A DNA stretch of 64,000 nt from Flammeovirgaceae bacterium UBA2338 (GTDB taxonomy: Bacteria; Bacteroidota; Bacteroidia; Cytophagales; Cyclobacteriaceae). Within the stretch, counting starts at the first letter, position 1; every line of letters begins with the position of its first letter. The position numbers and the translations under genes are program-made. Shown piece after piece: positions 24,188 to 31,685 of this stretch. The notes under the pieces are model-generated. The model was given only the letters and a program-made list of their open reading frames with translations, ran no database searches and was not told where the DNA came from. Location of the stretch: contig DDUM01000027.1 of NCBI GenBank assembly GCA_002344795.1, positions 62,001 to 126,000 of the forward strand, given 5' to 3'.

Positions 24188-25420
24188 TCAATTTGGTTCC
24201 ATCCTTAAGATGCTGAATTGTTCTTCATCAAAAATATCATTGGCAAGTTCCATCAATGTTTGGGGAGTGGTCTCTCTTATTCTGGAATATGTTTCTTCAA
24301 TTGGTAATATCTTACCCTTATCCAACATGCCTCTTGCCATCATAATCATAAAACCACTGTTGTGCTCTTGTGCCATTGCCAATTGTCCAAACAACTGCTC
24401 CCTGGCTGCATTCATTTGTTTAATGCCCAACGGCTCTTCTTTTAGCCTTCTCAACTCTTCACTTATCAACTGAAGACTCTTACCCATTTGGGTGGGCTCT
24501 GTACCGAATGAGATCATAAATAATCCTGTATCCGTAAAAGGATAATAATGAGAGCCAATGGAATAAACATATCCACGCTTTTCGCGCAGGGCCCAATTGA
24601 GTCGTGAGTTCATACCAGAACCACCCAATATATTTACCAACATAAAGAATGCACTTCTTCTTTCATCTTTTAATGGGTACGCAGGCCTACCCATTGCGCA
24701 TCGTGATTGACTCACATTGCGATGAATCAATACCTCTTTAGGTTTATATTTTGTAAATCTCTTCCTTCTGCTCGAAGAGGTAATCCGCGGCATGTGTCCC
24801 ATGTATTTCTCCGCCAACCTGATCACCTCCTCCATCGGGATATTACCCACACAGGAAAACACAATTTTTTTTGTGTCTAAGTGTGCTTTGATAAAAGACC
24901 GAAAGTCTTTCCTTCGAAATGATTTTACCGTTTCCTGAGTACCCAGAATATTCATCCCCAAGGGATGGTCAGTAAAAATAACATTGTCAAAATCATCATA
25001 AAGAGAATCCTCAGGATCATCCAGGTACATGGCCATCTCTTCCAAAATCACATTGCGTTCCCGTTCAATCTGATTCTCTGGAAAAACAGAATCAAACGTA
25101 ATATCGGTAAGTAAGTCCACCGCCTTTTCAAAATACACATCCCGCAATGAGGCATAGAATAGTATCTTTTCTTTATCGGTGAATGCGTTCAGTTCCCCAC
25201 CTAAAGAGTCGAGCTTATTGAGAATATGATAGGCATTTCTTTTTTTTGTACCCTTAAATGCCATGTGCTCCCAAAAGTGAGCTATCCCCTGATTCTGTGG
25301 CGTTTCATCACGGCTGCCTATATTCAGCATGATTCCACAATGAACAATCTTTGTAGTTGTGATTCTATTATGAACCACCCGAATACCGTTCGAAAGTGTA
25401 TAATGTTCTATCTCTCTCAT
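24188..25420 (-). CDS. M16-family zinc peptidase (processing-peptidase-like)
   Basis: The protein has the inverted zinc motif HFWEHMAFKGT (HxxEH) near the N-terminus and the distal Glu in the ERNVILEEMAMYLDDPED segment. A C-terminal M16_C domain includes NILGGSGMNSRLNWALREKR and GYVYSIGSHYYPFTDTGLF. It is about 410 residues, one half of the two-domain clamshell, so it should work as a dimer. It has no signal peptide, unlike many Bacteroidota M16 proteins, so a cytoplasmic role is likely. I chose the ATG at 25420 (MREIEHYTLSNG), where family members start; ATGs at 25441 and 25486 would add an unlikely extension. It is first in an operon with the O-methyltransferase. Confidence 0.85.
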   Translation of the reverse strand: MREIEHYTLSNGIRVVHNRITTTKIVHCGIMLNIGSRDETPQNQGIAHFWEHMAFKGTKKRNAYHILNKLDSLGGELNAFTDKEKILFYASLRDVYFEKAVDLLTDITFDSVFPENQIERERNVILEEMAMYLDDPEDSLYDDFDNVIFTDHPLGMNILGTQETVKSFRRKDFRSFIKAHLDTKKIVFSCVGNIPMEEVIRLAEKYMGHMPRITSSSRRKRFTKYKPKEVLIHRNVSQSRCAMGRPAYPLKDERRSAFFMLVNILGGSGMNSRLNWALREKRGYVYSIGSHYYPFTDTGLFMISFGTEPTQMGKSLQLISEELRRLKEEPLGIKQMNAAREQLFGQLAMAQEHNSGFMIMMARGMLDKGKILPIEETYSRIRETTPQTLMELANDIFDEEQFSILRMEPN

Positions 25421-25582
25421 ATGAACTCGCAAATTAGTCATACTGCGGGGTTCTTGGAACTTATTTACCATCCCAAACACGAACAATCTTGCCCGATAGC
25501 GGGCAGGAGATTTGCGCTACACCATATATTTTTTGTAAAATCGAAGTAGTAAAGTGGCATAACAATTGTAATTCTTTCAAAT

Positions 25583-25834
25583 ATGGAAACTCAAAAAGTT
25601 CAAACTTGCTTTACCATTACTTTTACTCAAGAGCAGTACCTCCATGCGCAAGCCTACATTGAGGATATGAAGCGACACCCGAAGAGAGTATTCTGGATTG
25701 GCAAGCAGGGAAAAACAGATGATGCTCTGGTGATAGAGCAAATTGCACATCGTATTCTTTCCGGCTTCTACCACGATGATCCTTTCAATGCCAGCAGACA
25801 TATAATTAAAATGGAAAGTATGACGGCTGCATGA
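25583..25834 (+). CDS. Small hypothetical protein
   Basis: This 83-residue frame is unrecognised. It begins METQKVQTCFTITFTQEQYL and contains an amphipathic helix (EQYLHAQAYIEDMKRHPKRV) and a second one (DDALVIEQIAHRILSGFYHD); composition looks like a real soluble protein rather than a shadow. A 74-residue frame lies antisense to it and looks less protein-like. It occupies the space between the divergent M16 gene and the convergent nucleoside phosphorylase gene. No motif suggests a function. Confidence 0.5.
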   Translation: METQKVQTCFTITFTQEQYLHAQAYIEDMKRHPKRVFWIGKQGKTDDALVIEQIAHRILSGFYHDDPFNASRHIIKMESMTAA

Positions 25835-25854
25835 CGCTGATGCCGGATACTGAA

Positions 25855-26712
25855 TTATACGCGGTCGAGCACTTTTTTGATGAGGGCGTCAACCACTTTT
25901 GTAGGGTTTTTAGAAAACTTGTTTTTAATTCTGTTGGCAATTACTGCATTGATACTAATCGCTTCGTGTTCTAACATTCGGGCGAAAGCATAGTAAGCTG
26001 ATGTTTCCATTTCAAAATTAGTCAACCAGAAATCATCCTTGTGATAATAGTTGGCATCATCCAATAGCTTGGGAAATTGTAATGGTAACCGGATTACTCT
26101 TCCCTGAGGCGCATAAAAACCAGGGCATGTTACCGTATTTCCTCTTAGCATACCTGCCCCCATCTTTTCCTTTAAAAGTTCAGAGCCCGCTATTACGTAA
26201 GGTCTAAAATTCAATTTTAATTTCTTCTCTATGTCTTCACCTATAGATAGTTCAAAATCGCTCAAACTCAGTTTATAGAAATTCATAAGATTATCAAACC
26301 CAACTGCGTAGTCCGTAACCAAATGTGATCCCAAAGGAATATCCTCCTGGAGTGCCCCTGAAGTACCTATACGAATGATATTGAGTTTCTTCTTTTTGGT
26401 TTTTATGGTTCTGGTTTTCAAGTCCACATTAACCAGTGCGTCCAATTCATTAAAAAATATTTCAATATTATCAGTACCAATGCCCGTACTAATAACCGTA
26501 ATGCGTTTGTTCTTATATCTGCCTACGTGTGTAATGAACTCCCTTTTGTTCATCTCAAACTCTATCTCATCAAAAAATTGGCTTACAGCGTATACACGAT
26601 TGGGGTCGCCCACTGCAATTATGGTATCAGAAATATGCTTAGGCAGAAGATTAAGGTGATAAACACTTCCGTCTTTATTCAGAATCAGGTCTGTTTCTGA
26701 AATTTTGGCCAC
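25855..26712 (-). CDS. Nucleoside phosphorylase, uridine-phosphorylase-like
   Basis: The 285-residue enzyme is in the PNP/UDP family, which splits nucleosides with phosphate into free base and ribose-1-phosphate. Motifs: AVGDPNRVYAVSQFF, STGIGTDNIEIFFNEL for phosphate binding, IRIGTSGALQEDIPLGS, and TNFEMETSAYYAFARMLEHE with the Glu-Met-Glu ribose-binding motif. It is closest in pattern to uridine phosphorylase. The start is GTG at 26712; no ATG is suitably placed. It lies five bases after the NeuD-like gene, and the same-strand group includes pyrF, which fits a pyrimidine-salvage theme. Confidence 0.8.
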   Translation of the reverse strand: MAKISETDLILNKDGSVYHLNLLPKHISDTIIAVGDPNRVYAVSQFFDEIEFEMNKREFITHVGRYKNKRITVISTGIGTDNIEIFFNELDALVNVDLKTRTIKTKKKKLNIIRIGTSGALQEDIPLGSHLVTDYAVGFDNLMNFYKLSLSDFELSIGEDIEKKLKLNFRPYVIAGSELLKEKMGAGMLRGNTVTCPGFYAPQGRVIRLPLQFPKLLDDANYYHKDDFWLTNFEMETSAYYAFARMLEHEAISINAVIANRIKNKFSKNPTKVVDALIKKVLDRV

Positions 26713-26717
26713 AGGTA

Positions 26718-27356
26718 TTAACTCTTAATTTTTTGTGCTGGATTTCCGAACACAGTTTCACCTTCACCTACAGATGCTATTACAACAGAGCCCGCTCCAA
26801 TTCTCGCTCCTTTTCCAATCACCACTCCCGAAACGATTATGGCTCCGGCACCTACAAAAACCTCATCTTCCAATAAGGCATCATGACCTATGGATGCTCC
26901 TACACCTACTTGAACAAAATCTCCGATCCTGGTTCCAACTCCCACTGAACTACCTGCATTAAGAATATTGTGATGCCCGACTTCGCAACCTACATTTAAA
27001 ATCACTTTGTTGTCAATCAGATTGCCATGACCAATTTCACTACGCAAAGAAACTGTAGCTCCACTATGAATAGCATTAGCTGGCTGCACCTTTCGTTCAT
27101 CATTGAGCATTTTAACAAGATTTTTCCGTAAACGATTATCATCCGTTGCCACAAACGATTCACATTTTTTACCAATCAATTTCAGAAAGGATTCATCATC
27201 TGTACTTCCCAGAACGATCACATCATCTACTTCCAAATTGTGTAGTCTCTTATCATCATCAAGAAATCCATAAACAACAACCTTATTTTGCTCAAAAATT
27301 TCTTTGGCAATTCGTCCTAAAGAATTGGCACCAAAAATAATAACAGGGTTTTGCAT
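26718..27356 (-). CDS. NeuD-like sugar O-/N-acyltransferase
   Basis: The 212-residue protein has an N-terminal Rossmann-like PglD domain (VIIFGANSLGRIAKEIFEQN, VYGFLDDDKRLH) and a C-terminal left-handed beta-helix of hexapeptide repeats (IGHGNLIDNKVILNVGCEVG, IGKGARIGAGSVV). His in VGCEVGHHNILN is the likely catalytic base. The family acetylates sialic acids or UDP-amino-sugars for surface glycans. The start at 27356 is preferred to an upstream GTG at 27362, which lies at the end of a promoter box. Together with the polytopic membrane protein and DUF2851 genes it forms a same-strand cluster that may belong to surface polysaccharide metabolism, but no glycosyltransferase lies next to it. Confidence 0.8.
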   Translation of the reverse strand: MQNPVIIFGANSLGRIAKEIFEQNKVVVYGFLDDDKRLHNLEVDDVIVLGSTDDESFLKLIGKKCESFVATDDNRLRKNLVKMLNDERKVQPANAIHSGATVSLRSEIGHGNLIDNKVILNVGCEVGHHNILNAGSSVGVGTRIGDFVQVGVGASIGHDALLEDEVFVGAGAIIVSGVVIGKGARIGAGSVVIASVGEGETVFGNPAQKIKS

Positions 27357-27361
27357 AATCA

Positions 27362-27369
27362 CAAAAATA
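27362..27369 (-). promoter_or_regulatory. -7 box abutting the NeuD-like start codon
   Basis: On the minus strand TATTTTTG ends five bases before the ATG at 27356. Transcription from it would give a leader of about two bases. No -33 element is obvious. Confidence 0.4.
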
Positions 27370-27394
27370 GAACAAGCCGTCCACCCATCCGAGT

Positions 27395-28672
27395 TTAGTC
27401 TATTTTTAATTTAACAATCTTACCTAAAACAACTTGGGAAGGATAGTATAAGAGCAGAAAAAAGAAAAAAGGAAGAAAGCCGACCCTGTAGCGCGATAAG
27501 GTTCCAAAATTAGGAGTAGAAAGTGTTAGAAAAATTGCTAAAAGGCAAATGTATACCACCGCGCCTATAATCAGTAAACGATACTTTGAATTCCATGCAT
27601 TTAAGATATATCGCATATTAAAAATAAACAGCACCAACAAAAGTAAATTCTCTATGGCAATAACAATCTGAAAAAACGAGACACTTTCAAAAATAACCGG
27701 CCTGAACAACCCTGAAAACAAAGCCCACGGACTATTCATTACAACACTTCCCCAACGAGGCTCAAGATTATAAAAGTGAACAACTGGGCCGGAGTGAGAG
27801 GCTATTACATAAGCATTGTGATTTTCAACCACCACGTGTAAAAAACGACTCAAATAAAAATTAGGATGGATGTTGCTCGCACCCAAAACAATAAAACCAA
27901 AAACCACAATCCACAATAGGGTTTCAAAAAGCTTGTTGCGCCCGGGAACCACCGGAAGCACTAACCTCACAAGTAAAACAGTAGTGATCGCTGTAGGTAT
28001 AAAAAGTGCAGCCCAATAATATTTCAATTTCCAGAGAAACAAAATCGCGATAAAAGTAAAAAAGCATTCCCACGGTTTACTTTTCGCTTTATACACCATT
28101 GTGAGTAGAAATCCCGCCAAAAACATCAAAGCAGCAACAGCGAGACTTTCCTTAATAATACCAGAGCTCCAAAAAACAAACGTTGGCACAAAAAGAAATG
28201 AAATGACGGCAGCCCATTTTCCCTCTGGAAAATGAGCGATCACCTTATCAAGTGCATACCAACAACCCAAAAATGAAATGATGGAAAAAGCAATGGACGA
28301 TACCCAGTAATTATCAAAGGATACCAATGAAACCAGGCTTAAATTCTTTATTAAAAAAAGTGATCTGCCCTCCTCATTTAGCAGTCCATTGGTTATATCA
28401 GAGAACTGATCTCCAAATAAAATAAAATTGAAATAATCACTCGGCATTTTATAAAAAAAAGTGTTCAGCACCTGCGCATCACTAAAAAAACCAAATGTAT
28501 CACCCGCTGAATAGTAATATGTGTACACGAGTCCCACACATATACCCGCAACGGATTTGATCAATAACCCGCCAATAAAAATAGGTTTTAGTGCCTTACC
28601 CTGACCAAGAAATAATTTTGCCAGGAAAAAGATAAACATACCCCAGAACAACACAGAAATTATCAGTATCAA
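27395..28672 (-). CDS. Polytopic membrane protein, unknown function
   Basis: The protein of 425 residues has about ten hydrophobic segments, for example ILIISVLFWGMFIFFLAKLF at the start, GCWYALDKVIAHF, AAVISFLFVPTFVFWSSGII and VGFLPFFFFLLLYYPSQVVL near the end. Loops carry DTFGFFSDAQVLN and NPNFYLSRFLHVV-like stretches with few charges. The size and topology resemble GT-C-type glycosyltransferases or polysaccharide polymerases, but no family motif is clear. The frame begins with TTG at 28672, overlapping the DUF2851 stop by four bases (TTGA); an ATG at 28642 is the alternative. It is co-transcribed with DUF2851. Confidence 0.7.
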   Translation of the reverse strand: MILIISVLFWGMFIFFLAKLFLGQGKALKPIFIGGLLIKSVAGICVGLVYTYYYSAGDTFGFFSDAQVLNTFFYKMPSDYFNFILFGDQFSDITNGLLNEEGRSLFLIKNLSLVSLVSFDNYWVSSIAFSIISFLGCWYALDKVIAHFPEGKWAAVISFLFVPTFVFWSSGIIKESLAVAALMFLAGFLLTMVYKAKSKPWECFFTFIAILFLWKLKYYWAALFIPTAITTVLLVRLVLPVVPGRNKLFETLLWIVVFGFIVLGASNIHPNFYLSRFLHVVVENHNAYVIASHSGPVVHFYNLEPRWGSVVMNSPWALFSGLFRPVIFESVSFFQIVIAIENLLLLVLFIFNMRYILNAWNSKYRLLIIGAVVYICLLAIFLTLSTPNFGTLSRYRVGFLPFFFFLLLYYPSQVVLGKIVKLKID

Positions 28673-29949
28673 GGTTTGGTTGGTTTGAGAATATCAACTC
28701 CAATGTTGCAAGCTAAGCACCTTCTCTTTAAGCAGTAGTTATTATTCAGCTCTATTAAACCCTGAGAATCGAATGCATCTTTAACAACAAGTCCTATTTC
28801 ACTCCAGGCTTTTGTGATTTTATTTTTTTCTGCCTTAATGCCATGGAGCAACTCCACTGCCCTATCAATCATATCCTGGTCATCCAGCGATTTCCCATAA
28901 GCCACCAAAAGGGGCACTACGGTATTAATAATCAAATTATTGACACTCTCAATACCAAGTCCGGAAATGGAACGAGCAGTTTTGCGGCCAAACCGATAAT
29001 GACCATGCCAATAAGCTGAAGTGCTCACATCGAATAGTTTAACTACATCTGCATCGGGTTCTATCAGTTTTGAGAAAAAATTTCTGTTTTTGTGAAAGAG
29101 CGCGCTAAACTGTGCAATGCGTATGGTAGGGAAGTTGGCAGGTCGAAGCCTCAAAAATTTCCAATTTTCCTTCTTCAACTTTTGATTATCCAAACCATAC
29201 TTTGCGGAAAGGATTTTATATTCTCGTTGTAACTCTTTAAAGTAATCATCCTTGATTCCATAATCGAGAAATCCCGCCTGCCCGAATAACAATGCTTCTA
29301 TTTGGGTCAAATTATCACCATGCTTTAGTAGCGTTTTTCTGCGAACGGAATTGGCCAGCTGAAAGAAGGGGTCGTAGTTGATTTTAAAACCAAAATTTCT
29401 TGCAATCAATTGATAAGTAACTTCTTCCCAATCACTATTCACCGGCTCCAACAAATGACCAATTTGTTCTGCTTTGTTTTCCAAACGTTGCATCAGGGCT
29501 TTGTCCAGCATCCCGTGCTTTACCAAGTCACTGACTTTTGGGAAAATTTTTTCGCAAGGAATTGAAGATGGACTATGGACAAGTTTCTGATACTTTGTAA
29601 TCAAGGATTCATCCACCCTATCTTTCAATACAAGCGTTGGAATTGGAGTACCGTCATTTCTTAATACCTCCTTATCCTCATCCCATACTACGTGTAGTAT
29701 TACATTCTCGTAGGCTCCATCTACATCATGATGATGATCATACCAACCAGATGATTTAATATGAATTTCAACACTACCAGCCCAGTCGATATTACCCAAT
29801 TTAATTTTAGCATTACTAAAGTCAGGCCCGGAATCTCCGTTGAGTGTACCTGGAAAAAATACTTCCAGCTTTTCCCCTGAGGAAACAAACAAATCTTTTT
29901 TGTCAAAATATTGAAACTGCCAAATGTAATGGAGGAAGGACTCCTGCAT
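28669..29949 (-). CDS. DUF2851 family protein
   Basis: The 426-residue protein matches the Bacteroidota family DUF2851: a start MQESFLHYIWQFQYFDKKDL, GTLNGDSGPDFSNAKI, SVEIHIKSSGWYDHHHDVDG, NVILHVVWDEDKEV, and a C-terminal Cys-rich end (CLKRRCLACNIG). The conserved His/Asp residues in SSGWYDHHHDVDG could bind metal. Function is unknown. It lies 14 bases after pyrF and overlaps the membrane-protein gene by four bases, so all three are in one operon. Confidence 0.85.
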   Translation of the reverse strand: MQESFLHYIWQFQYFDKKDLFVSSGEKLEVFFPGTLNGDSGPDFSNAKIKLGNIDWAGSVEIHIKSSGWYDHHHDVDGAYENVILHVVWDEDKEVLRNDGTPIPTLVLKDRVDESLITKYQKLVHSPSSIPCEKIFPKVSDLVKHGMLDKALMQRLENKAEQIGHLLEPVNSDWEEVTYQLIARNFGFKINYDPFFQLANSVRRKTLLKHGDNLTQIEALLFGQAGFLDYGIKDDYFKELQREYKILSAKYGLDNQKLKKENWKFLRLRPANFPTIRIAQFSALFHKNRNFFSKLIEPDADVVKLFDVSTSAYWHGHYRFGRKTARSISGLGIESVNNLIINTVVPLLVAYGKSLDDQDMIDRAVELLHGIKAEKNKITKAWSEIGLVVKDAFDSQGLIELNNNYCLKRRCLACNIGVDILKPTKP

Positions 29950-29963
29950 AGCTGACTATTTAC

Positions 29964-30779
29964 CTAAAGATAAGTATCGAGCAGCATTTTCATTTCTTCT
30001 TGTAGCTTTTTTGCTTCATTTCTGGCTACATCAGCAAAATCCTCATTAGGGGAAGCATAGATAATCCCCCTTGAAGAGTTAACAAGCAAGCCACAACGCT
30101 TATTCATACCGTGTTTGCTTACCTCCTCCAGGCTTCCACCCTGAGCCCCAACCCCGGGAACCAGGAAAAAATGATCGGGAGCGAGTGCCCTAATTTCCGA
30201 AAGCTTATCCGCCCGGGTAGCCCCCACCACATACATCATGGCATTAGCGGTTGCCCATCGTTTTGATTTTTCGATCACCTCTTCAAAAAGTTTTCTTTTG
30301 GTATCGCTGGCAACAGTCAGCTGAAAATCAGCACTCCCTGGGTTGGAGGTATGCACCAAAAGAATCACCCATTTTCCATCCCTCAAAAAAGGAGTTACAG
30401 AATCTTGCCCCATATAAGGAGCTACTGTAATGGCATCAAATGACATTTGATCAAAAAAAGCTTTGGCATAAAGTGCTGATGTATTGCCAATGTCACCACG
30501 TTTGGCATCGGCTATGGTAAATACTTCTGACGGAAAATAATCCACCGTCTTCTGTAAGCTCTCCCAGCCCTTTGCACCCAAAGCTTCATAGAAGGCAACA
30601 TTGGGCTTATAAGCCACCGCAAATTCCCTTGTAGCATCAATGATCTGCTTGTTGAATTCAAAGATGGGGTCATCTGCCCTCAGAAGGTGTTTGGGAATCT
30701 TATCAAGATCCGTATCCAGGCCAACACACAGGTAAGACTGCTTCTTTTTGATTTGATCGAAAAGTTCGCTTTGGGTCAT
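29964..30779 (-). CDS. pyrF: Orotidine 5'-phosphate decarboxylase, type 2
   Basis: PyrF removes CO2 from OMP to give UMP, the last step of de novo pyrimidine synthesis. The 271-residue sequence is the type-2 form: CVGLDTDLDKIPKHLL at the start, NVAFYEALGAKGWE, and FTIADAKRGDIGNTSALYA with the catalytic Asp-x-Lys-x-x-Asp. Late motifs are VGATRADKLSEIRALAP and FLVPGVGAQGGSLEE. Length is normal. It heads the operon with DUF2851 and the membrane protein. A -7 promoter box ends four bases before the ATG. Confidence 0.95.
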   Translation of the reverse strand: MTQSELFDQIKKKQSYLCVGLDTDLDKIPKHLLRADDPIFEFNKQIIDATREFAVAYKPNVAFYEALGAKGWESLQKTVDYFPSEVFTIADAKRGDIGNTSALYAKAFFDQMSFDAITVAPYMGQDSVTPFLRDGKWVILLVHTSNPGSADFQLTVASDTKRKLFEEVIEKSKRWATANAMMYVVGATRADKLSEIRALAPDHFFLVPGVGAQGGSLEEVSKHGMNKRCGLLVNSSRGIIYASPNEDFADVARNEAKKLQEEMKMLLDTYL

Positions 30780-30783
30780 AGGG

Positions 30784-30791
30784 CAAAAATA
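30784..30791 (-). promoter_or_regulatory. -7 box abutting the pyrF start codon
   Basis: On the minus strand TATTTTTG is followed by CCCT and then the ATG at 30779. If used, the mRNA would be leaderless or have a leader of about one base. The region upstream also contains a small hairpin, GTCAGG (30879-30884) with CCTGAC (30893-30898), of unknown role. Confidence 0.4.
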
Positions 30792-30972
30792 AGCAGGTTA
30801 GTAAACATTGCTAGGGTATGGTGGGTTTTCTGGCGTAGGCACTGGAGAACAAGGAAAATTTGATCCTGTACTGCGTTTGTCAGGCCGGAAGACCTGACTG
30901 CATTTTGGCATCAAAGCGTTTTCACTGCCAATAATTTGAGATAATCCTTTTTTAATTTTAAATCCCCTTAAA

Positions 30973-31004
30973 CAAAAAACCCACGCTAGCGTAGGTTTTT
31001 TTTA
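30973..31004 (-). terminator. Rho-independent terminator of the ftsK-lolA operon
   Basis: The palindrome ACGCTAGCGT is flanked by AAAAAACCC on one side and AGGTTTTTTTT on the other. On the minus strand the stem ends in a T-run. It starts about 20 bases after the LolA-like stop codon and separates it from pyrF. Confidence 0.8.
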
Positions 31005-31025
31005 CTTTAAAATAATTTTTCCAGA

Positions 31026-31667
31026 TCACCTCAAATCAATCACTTCTACTCCAGGATATTTCTTTGGATCAAAAGTGAAAAAGGAATCATCTACTTTAAC
31101 ATTGGGTACAAATTTGCTGATGGAGTATTTATAGCGGTTCCCCGACTTATCAAACATGACCCAGCTTTGAATGCTCTTGTCTTTCTTAGCGATGTTCATT
31201 CGTATCTTAAAGTACTGCGCGTCCTTTTTCTCAGGCACTAAATCTACTACTTCGCATAATACACCACCATCCATCTGATCCTCCAGGTAAAGGTACTTAT
31301 ACCCTTTCTTGTACATAACGTAGAACTTGGAAGGGTTCATCTCATCTGAATCGGGATCTGCATTATCAATGTTTACCTCTGAGGCTGAGGGCAAGTAAGT
31401 CCATACTGTAGTCCCGTTATTGATAATCTCCTGATCGTCCACAAGCAATTTGAATTTATCTCCCTTTACGGTAATTTTTCCTTTGAATTCTTCATGAATT
31501 CCGTCAGTGTCATTGGTGAGAGAGGATGTAAGATTGGCCTCAAATGAGGTCAGGCTCTTATATTTGGCACTCATGGCCTCCAGAATCTCCAATGCCTTGG
31601 GGTCATATTGGGCAAATAGCAGCGTTCCGGTAAGGATAAATGTTAGGGTAAATAGGCTCTTTTTCAT
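31026..31667 (-). CDS. lolA: LolA-like outer-membrane lipoprotein carrier
   Basis: The 213-residue protein has a signal peptide (LTGTLLFAQ) and the LolA fold: ALEILEAMSAKYKSLTSFEA near the start, GKITVKGDKFKLLVDDQEII, TTVWTYLPSASEVNI, and a last part with MFDKSGNRYKYSISKF. LolA carries lipoproteins through the periplasm in a half-open barrel. Bacteroidota members are divergent but often lie, as here, directly after ftsK; the spacing is 18 bases. The gene ends at a strong terminator. Some LolA-like proteins have other envelope roles, so the exact function is inferred. Confidence 0.8.
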   Translation of the reverse strand: MKKSLFTLTFILTGTLLFAQYDPKALEILEAMSAKYKSLTSFEANLTSSLTNDTDGIHEEFKGKITVKGDKFKLLVDDQEIINNGTTVWTYLPSASEVNIDNADPDSDEMNPSKFYVMYKKGYKYLYLEDQMDGGVLCEVVDLVPEKKDAQYFKIRMNIAKKDKSIQSWVMFDKSGNRYKYSISKFVPNVKVDDSFFTFDPKKYPGVEVIDLR

Positions 31668-31685
31668 TAATTATGGTTCAATGCG

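Noticed and set aside
25577..25801. 74-codon frame antisense to the small hypothetical gene
   Set aside because: Its composition is less protein-like than the plus-strand frame, and no upstream signal is seen.
30800..30960. Possible RNA element upstream of pyrF (GTCAGG/CCTGAC hairpin)
   Set aside because: The six-base stem is short, the rest of the region shows no further pairing, and no known pyrimidine leader motif is present.
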